A stretch of 64,000 nucleotides of DNA, from positions 124,001 through 188,000 of the forward strand of contig JAHEBU010000002.1 of assembly GCA_024642115.1 (NCBI GenBank), given 5' to 3'. Positions within the stretch are counted from its first letter, which is position 1; each line of letters opens with the position of its first letter. The translations under genes and the position numbers were made by a program. The notes beneath the pieces were generated by a model. It was not told the DNA's origin, did not search any database, and saw nothing but the letters and a program-made list of their open reading frames with translations. Below are positions 32,553 to 42,501 of the stretch, piece by piece. Source of the stretch: Marivivens sp. (lineage in GTDB: Bacteria > Pseudomonadota > Alphaproteobacteria > Rhodobacterales > Rhodobacteraceae).

Positions 32553-34091
32553 CTATGGGTCAGGCGCAAGGCGCAGTTCGGGACGCGAGCAAAGGGCCGA
32601 TGCGGCTTCCACGCAATTCCGGCCCGCCTCCTTGGCGCGGTACAGGGCCTGATCGGCCTCGCGCAGAATGTCCTCGGACGTGGCGCCAGAACCGGGATAG
32701 ACCGAACAGCCCGCCGAAATCGTCACGCGCGGCAGCATCCGGTCCAGAAAGCGGACCTGCTGCGATGCGATCTCTTCGCGCAGACGGTTGGCAAGGGCCA
32801 CAGTCTCTTCCAGGTCGGCAGCAGGCACCAGGATCACGAACTCCTCTCCGCCAAAGCGGCAACAGACCTCGCCGGCGAACATGATCTCTTGCATCTTGGC
32901 CCCGATCATCCGCAGGACGATATCGCCCGCGTCGTGGCCATGATTGTCGTTGAAGGTCTTGAAGCGGTCCGCGTCCAGCGAAATCAGCCCGAACCGGCCA
33001 TTGCGCCGGTCGCTGATCGCCATTTCCCGGCGCAACGCCTCGAGGAAGTAGCGGCGGTTGTACAGGCCCGTCAACGGATCGCGGATCGACTGGTCGTGCA
33101 ACTCGTCGCGCAGTTTGACATTGGCGATGGCCATGGAAATGTGTTCGCCGCAGCGCACGGCAAACTGGCTTCCATCGCCGACACGGGCCGCGTCCTCGCC
33201 CTCGCCATCAAAGCGGATGTGCAGCAGGCCGACGGTATCTCCATGCGCCACGATGGGAACACAGATGTATTCGGTGATTGGTACGCCATGATGGTGGGTC
33301 TCGACATGATCGCACAGGAAACACAGACCCCCGGCGTCATATTCATAGGATCGACCCCGGCGCAACGCCCAGCAACTGTCGGGCGCGATGGTGTCGTGCA
33401 GATCCCGCGTGCCCCAGTGGCAGGTGCCGTCCAGCACGTCGCGGGAATTGGAATAGATATACAACTCTCCCTTCGACCCCGGCAGCAACTTAGTCATGAA
33501 CGTCGTAACGATTTTGTAAAGCTCGGGCAACGATTTGCAGGATTGCAGCCATTCGTCCAACTGCGACAGCAGTCGCGATTCATATTGCCGTTTGCGTTCG
33601 GTCACCAGAACGTCGCGGGCGCGCTGTTCTGCCATTTCCGCGTCGCGCTTGGCCGCCGCAAGATCGCTGGCCGCGCGTCGTTCCTCGGTCACGTCGGTAA
33701 AGCTGACGACATAGGACCCGCCCCGCGCCGGTCGGGCGTTGGTCAGAACAACCCGACCCGAGGGGAGTGTCCTGTCAAACGAATAGGGCTGGTGGGCGCG
33801 GATCAACGCTTCGGACCGTTCCCGATCCTCGGGGCGCATTTCCCCTCTGGCGATGGCCCGGTCGCGGAACGTGTCGCGGTCCATCCCCAGCGCCACGTCA
33901 TCGCCGGTCAGTTCCAGCACCTCGAAAATCCGGTTGTTGAAATAGTCGCACCGGCCATCGACTGACCAGACCAGGATTCCCTGCTCCATCATATTGAGGA
34001 TGTTATCCGAAAGACTCTGGTTTTCCTCGTCGCCCATGGGCAGCGGCTCTGCCGAAATCATCCGGCTCGGTTCGATCTGGGCTAACTGCAT
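32553..34091 (-). CDS. PAS-GAF-GGDEF diguanylate cyclase
   Basis: A 512-residue cytoplasmic signalling protein. Residues about 25-130 form a PAS domain (G-I-L-V-W-S-V-D-G-R-C-D-Y-F-N-N), 130-170 a coiled-coil linker (A-A-S-D-L-A-A-A-K-R-D-A-E-M-A), 175-325 a GAF-type domain, and 340-500 the GGDEF domain with D-P-L-T-G-L-Y-N-R-R and R-F-G-G-E-E-F (about 409-415). It should make cyclic di-GMP. The RxxD inhibitory site is replaced by F-A-G-E, so it lacks product feedback. The GAF domain is Cys/His-rich (D-S-C-W-A, G-L-C-F-L-C-D-H-V-E-T-H-H), possibly metal- or redox-sensing. GGAGGG stands before the ATG. Confidence 0.92.
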   Translation of the reverse strand: MQLAQIEPSRMISAEPLPMGDEENQSLSDNILNMMEQGILVWSVDGRCDYFNNRIFEVLELTGDDVALGMDRDTFRDRAIARGEMRPEDRERSEALIRAHQPYSFDRTLPSGRVVLTNARPARGGSYVVSFTDVTEERRAASDLAAAKRDAEMAEQRARDVLVTERKRQYESRLLSQLDEWLQSCKSLPELYKIVTTFMTKLLPGSKGELYIYSNSRDVLDGTCHWGTRDLHDTIAPDSCWALRRGRSYEYDAGGLCFLCDHVETHHHGVPITEYICVPIVAHGDTVGLLHIRFDGEGEDAARVGDGSQFAVRCGEHISMAIANVKLRDELHDQSIRDPLTGLYNRRYFLEALRREMAISDRRNGRFGLISLDADRFKTFNDNHGHDAGDIVLRMIGAKMQEIMFAGEVCCRFGGEEFVILVPAADLEETVALANRLREEIASQQVRFLDRMLPRVTISAGCSVYPGSGATSEDILREADQALYRAKEAGRNCVEAASALCSRPELRLAPDP

Positions 34092-34193
34092 CGGCACCCT
34101 CCTGCTGGGACAGGCAATAGCCCACACAGGATTGTCAGGTCCTTAATCCCGGACCAGCAAAATGGATAGAAACCGACTTAAATTCCCCGGACC

Positions 34194-34778
34194 TCAGGCG
34201 ACTGCCAGCGCCTGCAACTCGCGCAGGATCGCACCATATCCACCCTCGGCCAGCCATGCCGCCTCGGCCGCCGTGTCTTTGCGGCCCATCGCGGCATTGC
34301 GCGCGGGAAACCGGCCGAACCGCCGGATGATCTCTCGGTGGGCCCTGGCATGGATCATGTTACCGTCCTCGCCCTCAGCCATCCGGGAACAAAAACAGCG
34401 CACCGACCGGTCCTGATCTGTCAGGTTCTCGGAATGCATGAGGGGCATATACAGGAACTGACGCGGTGCCCCCGCGACCCGCTGATCCCAGTCACGGGCG
34501 ATGGCCGCCTTGGCCACGGCACGCGCCATTCCGTCCGAGGCAAAGGCGATGGCGGTATCGCGAAACATGTTGCGCGGAAACTGGTCCATCAAAATGACAT
34601 AGGCCAGCGCCCCGTTGGGATAGGTCAGCCAAAGGCCGAAACTCCCCTCCATCGCGTCCTTCCAGGCCTCTTGAAACCGGTCGCGGACAAGAGCGTCCAG
34701 GTCCTCGCCACCCTTGTACCAGCCGTCCTCACCGATCTCGTCCAGCCAAAAGGCAAGGACCTCTTCCGGGCTTGTCAT
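34194..34778 (-). CDS. DUF924 family protein
   Basis: A 194-residue all-helical DUF924 protein. The family pattern is clear: E-V-L-A-F-W at the start, G-A-L-A-Y-V-I-L-M-D-Q-F-P-R-N-M-F-R-D-T, F-L-Y-M-P-L-M-H-S-E-N, and R-R-F-G-R-F-P-A-R-N near the end. The fold is TPR-like. No reaction is established for the family. The gene stands alone between the MFS transporter and diguanylate cyclase genes. Confidence 0.9.
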   Translation of the reverse strand: MTSPEEVLAFWLDEIGEDGWYKGGEDLDALVRDRFQEAWKDAMEGSFGLWLTYPNGALAYVILMDQFPRNMFRDTAIAFASDGMARAVAKAAIARDWDQRVAGAPRQFLYMPLMHSENLTDQDRSVRCFCSRMAEGEDGNMIHARAHREIIRRFGRFPARNAAMGRKDTAAEAAWLAEGGYGAILRELQALAVA

Positions 34779-34842
34779 CGCGTTGCTCCTCCGCGTCTGC
34801 CTGTCGCAAAAGCGTTACAGATGGCGCGTGGTCAGGCAAGCG

Positions 34843-36102
34843 TCATGAAGGGTGGCGCGGTGCGATCTCTGCATCTTTATAGACTTCCTGTGCCAGTTCG
34901 GCGGCAACGGGGGTGCCGGTCGCCATGATCGGGGCATAGGTGACCAGATCGGACTGGGCCGTGTTGGATTTGCGCCGGGTCATCCGCCAGCCGCCATAGG
35001 CTGCAAGGGCGAACATCAGAAAGGCGACAAAGGCCCAATATCCCTCTGGCCCGACCCGGTCCAGCAGCCAGCCGACGATCAGCGGGCCGGTAATCGCCCC
35101 CAGTCCGTTTATGAACAGCAATCCGCCCGACGCCGCCGCCATATCCTCGCGGTCGAGGTAATCGTTGGCATAGGCGATCAGCAGGGCATAGAGCGGGTTC
35201 GACGTCCCCCCCATCAAGGCCGCGCTGACAAGGATCAGGGCATAATTGTTCTGGCCAAAGATCGAAATCGCACAGCCCAGCCCGCCGATGACCGACAGCG
35301 CGATGATGAGCACCCGTCGGTCCATCCGGTCGGAAATCCAGCCGATTGGATACTGCGAAAACAGGGCCGACACATAGATGGCCGACACGAACAGCGAAAT
35401 CTGCCCGATGCTCAGCCCTGCCCGCGTGCCATAGACGGCCCCCATGCCGAACTGCGCGGCAAAAACGCCTCCCAACAGGAACATCCCCATGCAGGCCAGG
35501 GGCGAGGCGGCGATCAGCCGCTTGAACGACAATGGCTTGGTCGAGGCAAAGGGCGGCGTCGGCCGGATCGACAGAAGGATCGGCGCAAAGGCCATCGACA
35601 CCAGAACCGACGGCACGATGAACAGGATGAACCCGTTCACATCGCCCAAGGTCACGATATACTGCGCCGACACGATCCCCGCCATCTGCACGATCATGTA
35701 TAGCGACAGCGCCTTGCCCCGGTTTTCATTGTCGGCGGCGTTGTTCAGCCAGCTTTCGGCGGTGATGTAGACCCCGCAGAAACAGAACCCGATAATGGCC
35801 CGAAGCGCGATCCACGCCCAGGGCTCCACGACCGCCGGGTACATCACCAACACGGCCGAAATGGTGGACCCAAGGGCTGCGAACACCCGCACATGGCCGA
35901 CCCTTCGGATCATGTCGGGGGTAAAGCGGGACCCGCCCAGAAAGCCCACGAAATAGGCCGACATGACCATCGACAGCTCCAGCGTGCTGAAATGCGCCAT
36001 TTCGCCCCGCACGCCCAGCAGCGTCCCCTGAAGACCGTTGCCGATCATCAGCATGAACATGCCCAACAAAAGGGCCCAGGAACTGCTCAGAACTTGTAAC
36101 AT
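34843..36102 (-). CDS. MFS transporter, YcaD-like
   Basis: A 419-residue inner-membrane transporter of the major facilitator superfamily with about twelve helices. The N-half motif near loop 2-3 reads F-L-G-G-S-R-F-T-P-D-M-I-R-R-V-G-H-V-R. The central loop falls at about residue 190-210, and the C-half has Y-P-I-G-W-I-S-D-R-M-D-R-R. The early W-A-L-L-L-G-M-F-M-L-M-I-G-N-G-L-Q-G-T pattern resembles the YcaD/YfkF group, whose substrates are unknown. It is 88 bp downstream of queA on the same strand. Confidence 0.88.
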   Translation of the reverse strand: MLQVLSSSWALLLGMFMLMIGNGLQGTLLGVRGEMAHFSTLELSMVMSAYFVGFLGGSRFTPDMIRRVGHVRVFAALGSTISAVLVMYPAVVEPWAWIALRAIIGFCFCGVYITAESWLNNAADNENRGKALSLYMIVQMAGIVSAQYIVTLGDVNGFILFIVPSVLVSMAFAPILLSIRPTPPFASTKPLSFKRLIAASPLACMGMFLLGGVFAAQFGMGAVYGTRAGLSIGQISLFVSAIYVSALFSQYPIGWISDRMDRRVLIIALSVIGGLGCAISIFGQNNYALILVSAALMGGTSNPLYALLIAYANDYLDREDMAAASGGLLFINGLGAITGPLIVGWLLDRVGPEGYWAFVAFLMFALAAYGGWRMTRRKSNTAQSDLVTYAPIMATGTPVAAELAQEVYKDAEIAPRHPS

Positions 36103-36190
36103 GGGTGGTCCTTTGGTCGTTGGCCGATCCTGTCACGGAACGGGGTGAGGGCATCGGCCAAATGCGACGCACAGCGTCGCAACGCGAACC

Positions 36191-37246
36191 TTACGTCGGC
36201 CCGGGTAACAGGAGCGAGGCGTCACCGTAAGAGAAAAAGCGGTAATTTTCCGTGATCGCGTGGGTATAGATCGTCTTGATCCGTTCGACCCCCATCAGGG
36301 CGGACACCAGCATCATCAGGGTGGACTTGGGCAGGTGGAAATTGGTCATCAGCCCGCCCGCGATGCGGAACCGGAAACCGGGGGTGATGAAGATGTCGGT
36401 CGGCCCCTCCCAAGGGGCGAGGCCTGCATCGGTGGCGGCACTTTCGATCAGGCGCAGGGCGGTCGTGCCAACCGGGATCACCCGGCCACCTGCCTTGCGC
36501 GTGGCGTTGATCTCTTCGGCCGCCTGCGGCGTCACCTGCCCCCATTCGGCGTGCATCTTGTGCTGGCTGATGTCATCCACTTTGACCGGCAGAAACGTCC
36601 CCGCTCCCACATGCAACGTCACATGGGTAAACTGCACGCCGCGCGCGACCAGCGCCGCCATCAAATCCGCATCGAAATGCAGCGAGGCGGTGGGGGCAGC
36701 CACGGCCCCCTGCCGTTTGGCCCACAGGGTCTGGTAATCGGTCTTGTCCGCCTCGTCGGGGGCGCGAAGGGCGGCGATATAGGGCGGCAAGGGCATGGCG
36801 CCAGCGGCAGCAAGGGCCGCGTCGAAATCCTCGCCCGTCAGGTTGAACCGCACAATCCCCTGCCCGTCCTCCCGGCCCTCCAAGGTGGCGGACAGGTCGG
36901 GCGAAAACACGACCACCTCGCCCTCGCGCAGCTTTTTCAGCGGTTTGACCAGGGCCGACCAGGTGCCGTCCGCCCTCGGCTCCAGCAACGTCACCTCGAT
37001 CCGGGCGGCGGTCTCGCCCGCCTCGCCCGACCGATGGCGCAGGCCGGACAGGCGGGCGGGGATCACCTTGGTATCGTTCAGGACCAGCCGATCACCGGGA
37101 TTCAGCAGGCCCGGCAGATCGGACACGCGCAGATCGCGGATATGGTCGCCCTCGGCCACCAGCATCCGGGCAGACGACCGGGGGCGGGCCGGGCGCAGGG
37201 CGATCCGGTCCTCGGGCAGGTCGAAATCGAAATCAGACAGCTTCAT
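36191..37246 (-). CDS. queA: tRNA preQ1(34) S-adenosylmethionine ribosyltransferase-isomerase
   Basis: A 351-residue QueA, which transfers and rearranges ribose from AdoMet onto 7-aminomethyl-7-deazaguanine at tRNA position 34, giving epoxyqueuosine. Family segments are [11 protein letters not shown] at the start, [19 protein letters not shown], and the C-terminal [15 protein letters not shown]. Length is typical. The gene starts 7 bp downstream of the YhdP-like gene, so they share a transcript. Confidence 0.97.
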   Translation of the reverse strand: MKLSDFDFDLPEDRIALRPARPRSSARMLVAEGDHIRDLRVSDLPGLLNPGDRLVLNDTKVIPARLSGLRHRSGEAGETAARIEVTLLEPRADGTWSALVKPLKKLREGEVVVFSPDLSATLEGREDGQGIVRFNLTGEDFDAALAAAGAMPLPPYIAALRAPDEADKTDYQTLWAKRQGAVAAPTASLHFDADLMAALVARGVQFTHVTLHVGAGTFLPVKVDDISQHKMHAEWGQVTPQAAEEINATRKAGGRVIPVGTTALRLIESAATDAGLAPWEGPTDIFITPGFRFRIAGGLMTNFHLPKSTLMMLVSALMGVERIKTIYTHAITENYRFFSYGDASLLLPGPT

Positions 37247-37253
37247 CGCGGGG

Positions 37254-40200
37254 CTACTGGCCCAGATCCGGCGGTGGGCGCCGGAAAATCTCGCGGAACA
37301 TGCCCGGCGTCAGCAGCGACAGCGGGTTGACATTCACCTGAGGCGACGCCGGCTGGCCCCGCAGAGTATAATTGAACCCGATCAAACCTTCCCCCCGCCG
37401 CGTCAGCACCGACCCGATCCCGTTAATCAGGTAGAACGGTGAGATGACGCCCTGAAAATCCATGTTGCGTGACGCGAGCGTGTAGACACCGTCCATCGAA
37501 ATGCCAAGTCCGGCGCCCACAGCACTGGACGAGGCGATGGTGATCCGGTCCGGGCTTATGCGAAACTGGGCATCGACGTTGCTAAAAGACAGGCCCTGCC
37601 CGTCCAGTTGCTGCAACAGGCCAACCACGCTGATCGCGTCCAGCAGGGAGGCAAGGGCGGGGGCATGTTTCACCCGCAACTCGGACACGGCCAGCGTCCC
37701 GTCATAATTGCCCTCGACCCCGGTGGGCAGAAGGCTCAGGTCGAACGACCCGCCATTGGCATTGTCCAGCAGTCCGGCTGCCGCGATGATCGCACCCGCG
37801 TTGTCGCCGACAAGACGGACGGCGGTGCCACCATTTTGCGGAACGACCGTGCCCCGCACGGCTGGGCCACCATTGACGCGGGCGGTGAACTGGCCGGAAA
37901 ACCCACCGGCCGCGCTGAATTCACCCACGAAATCCGTCAGCACGATCCCCTCGGCAATCTGCAAGCGATCCAGCGCCAGCGACATCGGCCCGCCCTCGCC
38001 CGCGCCCGGCGCGCCAAAGGACGCACGGCGCAGGTCCATCGCCCCGCCGCGCACAACGATAGCCGCCGGTCGGTTGCGGCCCTGCCCCTTCAATTCGACC
38101 GGGGCATCGAACCATCCCCCCAGTCGGACGCGGGAAAACCGGGCTGAACCCAGTCCACCCCCCGCCGCCACCGAAATCGCCCCGGTCGCGGTCAGGCCGG
38201 CGGCATCCAGCGACAGGCGGTCGATGCGTGGAGTAGCGCCGAGCACGCCCGCCACCTCGATCGTGCCCGGCGTTCCCCGACCCTTGGACCAGCCCAGCGG
38301 CGGCAAGGACAGGCCCACCCCCTCCAACTGGCTGCTCAAGATAAAGGCGGGCGGCTTGTCGGGCACCAGATCAAGCGCGAGCGTCCCCCGGCCCTGCCCA
38401 CTGACCGTGCCACGCGGCAGGCCGATCCCGAACTCGTCCAGAAAGCGTTGGCTGATCTCGACCGTGGCGTCCAGATGACTGACCCCGCCATCCTCGGTGC
38501 GCTGACCGCGCTGCCAGTCCACCTGCATCGGGACTTGACCCACCTGAACCGGACCCTGAATGCGCAAATGATCGTCGTCGGCGGTCAGGGTCAGACCAGT
38601 GCCGGTAACCATCTTGCCCGGCACGATTCCGGCGCTGCGCACATCCGACAGGGTGGCATCGACGGAATAGCGGATGCGGTCGCGCGGCGCGCGCTCCATC
38701 AACGGCAGGGTGATATGGGCGGTGGCCCGCGCCCGACCATCGGCGAGGGTGACGGGCTGACCCGCCTTTGTCATCACCTGAAACGGGGGCAGGTCCAGCA
38801 GGGACAGCGCGGCGGTGATCGTGCCGGTGGCGGCGATGTCCACCACGGCGGGCGGGTTTGGATACCGGGTGTCGGTGATCTGGAACATCGACCCCGCCAC
38901 GTCGATCTGCCCCCCCTGCGGCGCGGCAAGCTGCCCCTGATCGACCCGTAGGGCAAAGGCATCGCGCAAAAAGCCCGCGCTGCCCGTGGCGCCCCGGATC
39001 GGCGGCAAGGTCTTCATCACCGTCACATCGGCATCGGCATAATCGAAACTGGCGGCCAGAACGGGCGGGGCGCCCGGCGCAGCGCGGGCGGAAAAGACGG
39101 CGTTGGTCACGGTCCCCGCATGCAGATTGTCCACAAACCAGCGGCGTGTCCCCTCACGAAAGGACAGCGGCCACAGGGCAACCAGTCGGTCCGTGGTCAA
39201 CTGGTCGGACGCCGCGTCGACCGATACAGACCACCCGGCGTCGTCGGCGCTCACCTCGGCCCGGCCCTGGGCTATTTCGGTGGGCGAGGCGATGGTGAAC
39301 TGACCAACCTCCAGCCGGAACGGATCAAGGCGCAGACGCAGATCCACAGAGGCATCGTTGAACAACTCTGGCGCAGGATAGAACCCGGCGGGACTGACCG
39401 CGATATCGGCAAATCGGAACTGACCCAGCATCGTGCCCGGCCATTTGCCCGGCTCATCGCGCAGATAGGCATGGCCGGTCGCGGTGAACCCACCCCAGTC
39501 ACTGTGGACGGCCACTTGATCAAACCGCAACGTGCCTGCGGCGGGATCAAAGGACAGTGTCGCCTTGGCCTCGTCAAACCGGATCGGGCGGGCTTGCCTG
39601 GTGGGCTGCACCGCCCCCTCCCCGATGTCGAGCTTGGCACTGAGCGGACCAAGGTCGCCCGCCGCGTCGATGCTGGCCTCCAGCGTGGCGGACATGCGGG
39701 CATCCAGAACCGCCAGCCAGCCCAAAGCCGGTGACTGGGTTGCGATATCGGCAGCATCCACGTCCGCCAGATCCAGACGAATGGCGGCCTCCCGGCTTCC
39801 TCTCGGGCTGAGATAGCTCAAGGTCAGGGTTGTCACGAAATCGCGCCCCGACAGCAGGGCGACGTCGCCGGTCAGGCGGGTCTGGCCACCGCGCAGATCC
39901 AGGGCCAGACGACCGCCATCCACGGTCCAGCTGCGGCCCGCGCGGGCGTCATCGAAATTGACAATCAGCCCCTCGGCGCTGACCTGCTCCAGCGCTTCCA
40001 AGGCGGGGCGCTCAAATATCTGGTCAGACTGGTCCAGCAACGCGGTAAAGCTGGGCGCCCGCCCGATCGTCCCCGCACCCGCGTCAAAGGCGATGGCGAC
40101 CGTCCCGTCGGTGTCGCGGCGCAGGGCGATCTGGGCGCCAGTCAGGCGGATCTTCTGCACCATCAACTCGTGACGAAACAGCAGACCGCGGGGCGAAATC

Positions 40201-40619
40201 TGGCCGACCACCTCGGGGATACGGGCGATGACCGTCCCTGCGGCATCGGTGAGGACGGTGTTGGTCAGACGCACCTGCGGATGCAGGTCAGAGCCAATGT
40301 TGAGCGTGATGGTGCCAAAGGACAGGCTGCCACCTTCCAACACTTGCGCCGCCCGCTGCTCGACCAGATGCTTGACCCAGCTTGGGGCAGTCACGTCGCG
40401 GTCGAACAGGCTCAACCCGGCGATCAGGGCAAAGACAAGGGGCAAGGCCACCAGAAGGACACCCCCGCGCAGGGTCCAGCGCAGGGTCGAACGCAGGGCC
40501 CGGAACCGGCGAGCGGGGCGACGCGGCCGAACCGGCGCGGGCCCGTCCAAAGGCAGGTCTGACCGTAGGTCTGACCGCGGGCCTGAAGGGGGGTCTGAAG
40601 GGGCGGCTGGATCGGACAT
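37254..40619 (-). CDS. YhdP/AsmA-like giant envelope protein
   Basis: A 1121-residue protein of the AsmA-like superfamily (DUF3971/AsmA_2, YhdP type), which includes bridge-like lipid transporters from the inner to the outer membrane. Residues 1-45 are a Pro/Arg/Ser-rich cytoplasmic tail with short direct repeats (S-D-L-R-S-D-L). Residues about 48-72 are a single membrane anchor ([18 protein letters not shown]). The rest is long beta-strand-rich periplasmic sequence, ending with the usual [16 protein letters not shown] segment. A role in phospholipid transport is known for E. coli YhdP; here it is inferred. It is followed by queA at 7 bp. Confidence 0.85.
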   Translation of the reverse strand: MSDPAAPSDPPSGPRSDLRSDLPLDGPAPVRPRRPARRFRALRSTLRWTLRGGVLLVALPLVFALIAGLSLFDRDVTAPSWVKHLVEQRAAQVLEGGSLSFGTITLNIGSDLHPQVRLTNTVLTDAAGTVIARIPEVVGQISPRGLLFRHELMVQKIRLTGAQIALRRDTDGTVAIAFDAGAGTIGRAPSFTALLDQSDQIFERPALEALEQVSAEGLIVNFDDARAGRSWTVDGGRLALDLRGGQTRLTGDVALLSGRDFVTTLTLSYLSPRGSREAAIRLDLADVDAADIATQSPALGWLAVLDARMSATLEASIDAAGDLGPLSAKLDIGEGAVQPTRQARPIRFDEAKATLSFDPAAGTLRFDQVAVHSDWGGFTATGHAYLRDEPGKWPGTMLGQFRFADIAVSPAGFYPAPELFNDASVDLRLRLDPFRLEVGQFTIASPTEIAQGRAEVSADDAGWSVSVDAASDQLTTDRLVALWPLSFREGTRRWFVDNLHAGTVTNAVFSARAAPGAPPVLAASFDYADADVTVMKTLPPIRGATGSAGFLRDAFALRVDQGQLAAPQGGQIDVAGSMFQITDTRYPNPPAVVDIAATGTITAALSLLDLPPFQVMTKAGQPVTLADGRARATAHITLPLMERAPRDRIRYSVDATLSDVRSAGIVPGKMVTGTGLTLTADDDHLRIQGPVQVGQVPMQVDWQRGQRTEDGGVSHLDATVEISQRFLDEFGIGLPRGTVSGQGRGTLALDLVPDKPPAFILSSQLEGVGLSLPPLGWSKGRGTPGTIEVAGVLGATPRIDRLSLDAAGLTATGAISVAAGGGLGSARFSRVRLGGWFDAPVELKGQGRNRPAAIVVRGGAMDLRRASFGAPGAGEGGPMSLALDRLQIAEGIVLTDFVGEFSAAGGFSGQFTARVNGGPAVRGTVVPQNGGTAVRLVGDNAGAIIAAAGLLDNANGGSFDLSLLPTGVEGNYDGTLAVSELRVKHAPALASLLDAISVVGLLQQLDGQGLSFSNVDAQFRISPDRITIASSSAVGAGLGISMDGVYTLASRNMDFQGVISPFYLINGIGSVLTRRGEGLIGFNYTLRGQPASPQVNVNPLSLLTPGMFREIFRRPPPDLGQ

Positions 40620-40758
40620 CGGACGGGGCCTGCTCGGTCAGTGCGGGGGGCTTTGGGCGGTTGGCCACCCGCCTCCTTCGGGTTTACCCCTTTATCTTGG
40701 CAAGATGTGGCCTAAAACAAAAGCGGCAAAGGCATCCCCTAGATCAAGGACCCGTCAC

Positions 40759-41238
40759 ATGGCCGATACTGTACCCGGACCCGTCGCAGGCGACTCCGCC
40801 CCCGAATTCAATCTGCCGCGCGACGGCGGCGGCACTGTGTCGCTGGCCAGCCTCAAGGGGCAGGCGGTCGTGCTCTATTTCTATCCCAAGGACGACACCC
40901 CCGGTTGCACTACCGAGGCGCTGGGGTTCACCGCCGAAATCGAAGGCTTTGCCAAATCCGGGGCGGTGGTGCTGGGCGTATCCAAGGACAGCGTCAAGAA
41001 ACACGACAAATTCCGTGACAAGCACGGGCTCAAAATCGCGCTTTTGTCGGACGAAGAAAGCGACGTCTGCGAACGCTACGGTGTCTGGGGCGAGAAAAGC
41101 ATGTATGGCAAGACCTACATGGGGATCGAACGGGCAACCTACCTTGTCGACAAGGACGGCAAGGTGGCGCAAGTCTGGCGCAAGGTAAAGGTGCCGGGCC
41201 ACGTGGACGAAGTGCTGGCTGCCGTTCAAGCCCTGTGA
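40759..41238 (+). CDS. bcp: Thioredoxin-dependent peroxiredoxin, Bcp type
   Basis: A 159-residue peroxiredoxin of the BCP/PrxQ class that reduces hydroperoxides in the cytoplasm. The peroxidatic motif is Y-P-K-D-D-T-P-G-C-T-T-E (Cys about 49). The usual second Cys of E. coli Bcp, five residues on, is replaced in T-T-E-A-L, so it may be a 1-Cys or atypical enzyme. A further Cys is at about 95 (D-V-C-E-R-Y-G). The ATG at 40759 gives the standard M-A-x-x-V length; upstream in-frame sequence is non-coding. Confidence 0.94.
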   Translation: MADTVPGPVAGDSAPEFNLPRDGGGTVSLASLKGQAVVLYFYPKDDTPGCTTEALGFTAEIEGFAKSGAVVLGVSKDSVKKHDKFRDKHGLKIALLSDEESDVCERYGVWGEKSMYGKTYMGIERATYLVDKDGKVAQVWRKVKVPGHVDEVLAAVQAL

Positions 41239-41250
41239 CGCCAAAGGTGC

Positions 41251-41268
41251 GGTGGGTTGAAACCCACC
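41251..41268. repeat. 18-bp palindromic repeat, copy 3
   Basis: GGTGGGTT-GA-AACCCACC just after bcp, followed by TAACAGA (compare TTACAGA after the copy at 7134). Confidence 0.8.
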
Positions 41269-41303
41269 TAACAGACTGACCTTGCGCTTCTTTGGTCTGA
41301 AAA

Positions 41304-41322
41304 ACTCCCGCCGGAGGCTCCC
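41304..41322. repeat. CTCCCGCCGGAGG element
   Basis: ACTCCCGCCGGAGGCTCCC between the two 18-bp palindromes after bcp. Identical over 16 bases to the copy at 25074-25090. Confidence 0.7.
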
Positions 41323-41386
41323 GGCTCTTCTGTCAGGAGACTCAGGCGGCAGTTTTTCTGGCCCCAACAATCCATCTCCCCTGTAA

Positions 41387-41404
41387 GGTGGGTTTCAACC
41401 CACC
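41387..41404. repeat. 18-bp palindromic repeat, copy 4
   Basis: GGTGGGTT-TC-AACCCACC with flanks CTGTAA (left) and CGCC (right), the reverse-orientation match of the 7134 copy. With the copy at 41251 it brackets a 118-bp segment. Confidence 0.8.
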
Positions 41405-41473
41405 CGCCGCTTTCCCCTCTTTGCCCCGCACGGTAAGGTCGGGTCGCAACCTGTCCTTGAGCGAAAGCCCGCC

Positions 41474-42295
41474 ATGCTCCCCCTCGCACAGATGGCAACA
41501 GCCGTCCTCACAACGGCCGACGGACGGGCCAAGACGGCGCTCAGCCGGGATTTCGCGGCTCAGTGGCAGGCGGCGCGGGCCGCAGGGGAACAGCCGGCGA
41601 TCGGGACAGCCACACCACCCCTGCGGCCCGCCCGGCCAGACAAGCCCGACCTGCTCGCCCCCCGCGACGTGCCGCGCCGCAGACCGGGCAGTCCGGCCGG
41701 TCGGATCGCCCTGCTGCACGCAGTCGCGCATATCGAACTGAATGCCGTGGATCTGCACTGGGATATCATCGCCCGGTTCTCCCATGTCCCCTTGCCGATC
41801 GGTTTCTTTGATGACTGGGTCAAGGCGGCGGACGAAGAATCCAAGCATTTCAACCTGATGTGCGACTGCCTTGAGGCACTGGGCAGTCATTACGGCGCGC
41901 TTGCCGCCCATGCGGGCATGTGGCGGGCGGCCGAGGACACCGCAGATGACCTGATGGGCCGGCTCGCCGTCGTGCCGATGGTGCTCGAGGCGCGGGGGCT
42001 CGACGTCACCCCCGGCATGATCGCCGTGTTCCGCACCGCGGGCGACGCGCAGGCCATCGCCGCACTGGAAACGATCTATGCCGAAGAAGTGCACCACGTC
42101 GCGTATGGGTCCAAGTGGTTTCATTTCCTGTGCGGGCGGCACGATCTGGACCCCAAGGTCGCCTTTCACGACCTCGTCCGGCGCTATTTCCACGGCGCGC
42201 TCAAGCCCCCCTTCAACGAGGAAAAGCGGGCCGAAGCGGGCATCCCCCCCGACTTCTATTGGCCCCTCTCCGAAAGCCTGCCCGGCCCGTCCTGA
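41474..42295 (+). CDS. DUF455 ferritin-like protein
   Basis: A 273-residue protein of the DUF455 (ferritin-like) family. The di-iron-type helical motifs are H-A-V-A-H-I-E-L-N-A-V-D-L-H-W-D (about 75-90), A-D-E-E-S-K-H-F (about 116-123), V-P-M-V-L-E-A-R-G-L-D-V-T-P-G and E-E-V-H-H-V (about 202-207). These supply Glu and His ligands in the usual E-x-x-H pattern. Residues 1-60 are Ala/Arg/Pro-rich and variable. No reaction is established; a metal-dependent oxidase or hydroxylase activity is possible. It is flanked by repeats upstream and by an apparent operator/promoter downstream. Confidence 0.88.
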   Translation: MLPLAQMATAVLTTADGRAKTALSRDFAAQWQAARAAGEQPAIGTATPPLRPARPDKPDLLAPRDVPRRRPGSPAGRIALLHAVAHIELNAVDLHWDIIARFSHVPLPIGFFDDWVKAADEESKHFNLMCDCLEALGSHYGALAAHAGMWRAAEDTADDLMGRLAVVPMVLEARGLDVTPGMIAVFRTAGDAQAIAALETIYAEEVHHVAYGSKWFHFLCGRHDLDPKVAFHDLVRRYFHGALKPPFNEEKRAEAGIPPDFYWPLSESLPGPS

Positions 42296-42367
42296 CACGG
42301 GCCAGATTGCCCGGGGGTCATAGGCGAAAATTCGCCACATGCAGGCGATAAGTCCCTGTCCTTGTGC

Positions 42368-42413
42368 GAATTTGCGCAAAATTCTTGCAGTTTGGAAGAC
42401 CCGCGGCTAACAC
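42368..42413 (+). promoter_or_regulatory. Promoter with overlapping palindrome before the M23/bactofilin operon
   Basis: TTGCAG (42385-42390), 17 nt, TAACAC (42408-42413) is a plausible sigma-70 promoter 88 bp before the GTG. Directly upstream lies GAATTT-GCGCA-AAATTC (42368-42384), an inverted repeat abutting the -35. Confidence 0.5.
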
Positions 42414-42501
42414 CGCTTCAGCAGTCGGGGACATGGTCCGCCGCCCCCCGGGGCTTTGGCGCGACGGGACTGCGCAACTGGTATGAAACAAGGACGGACA
42501 C

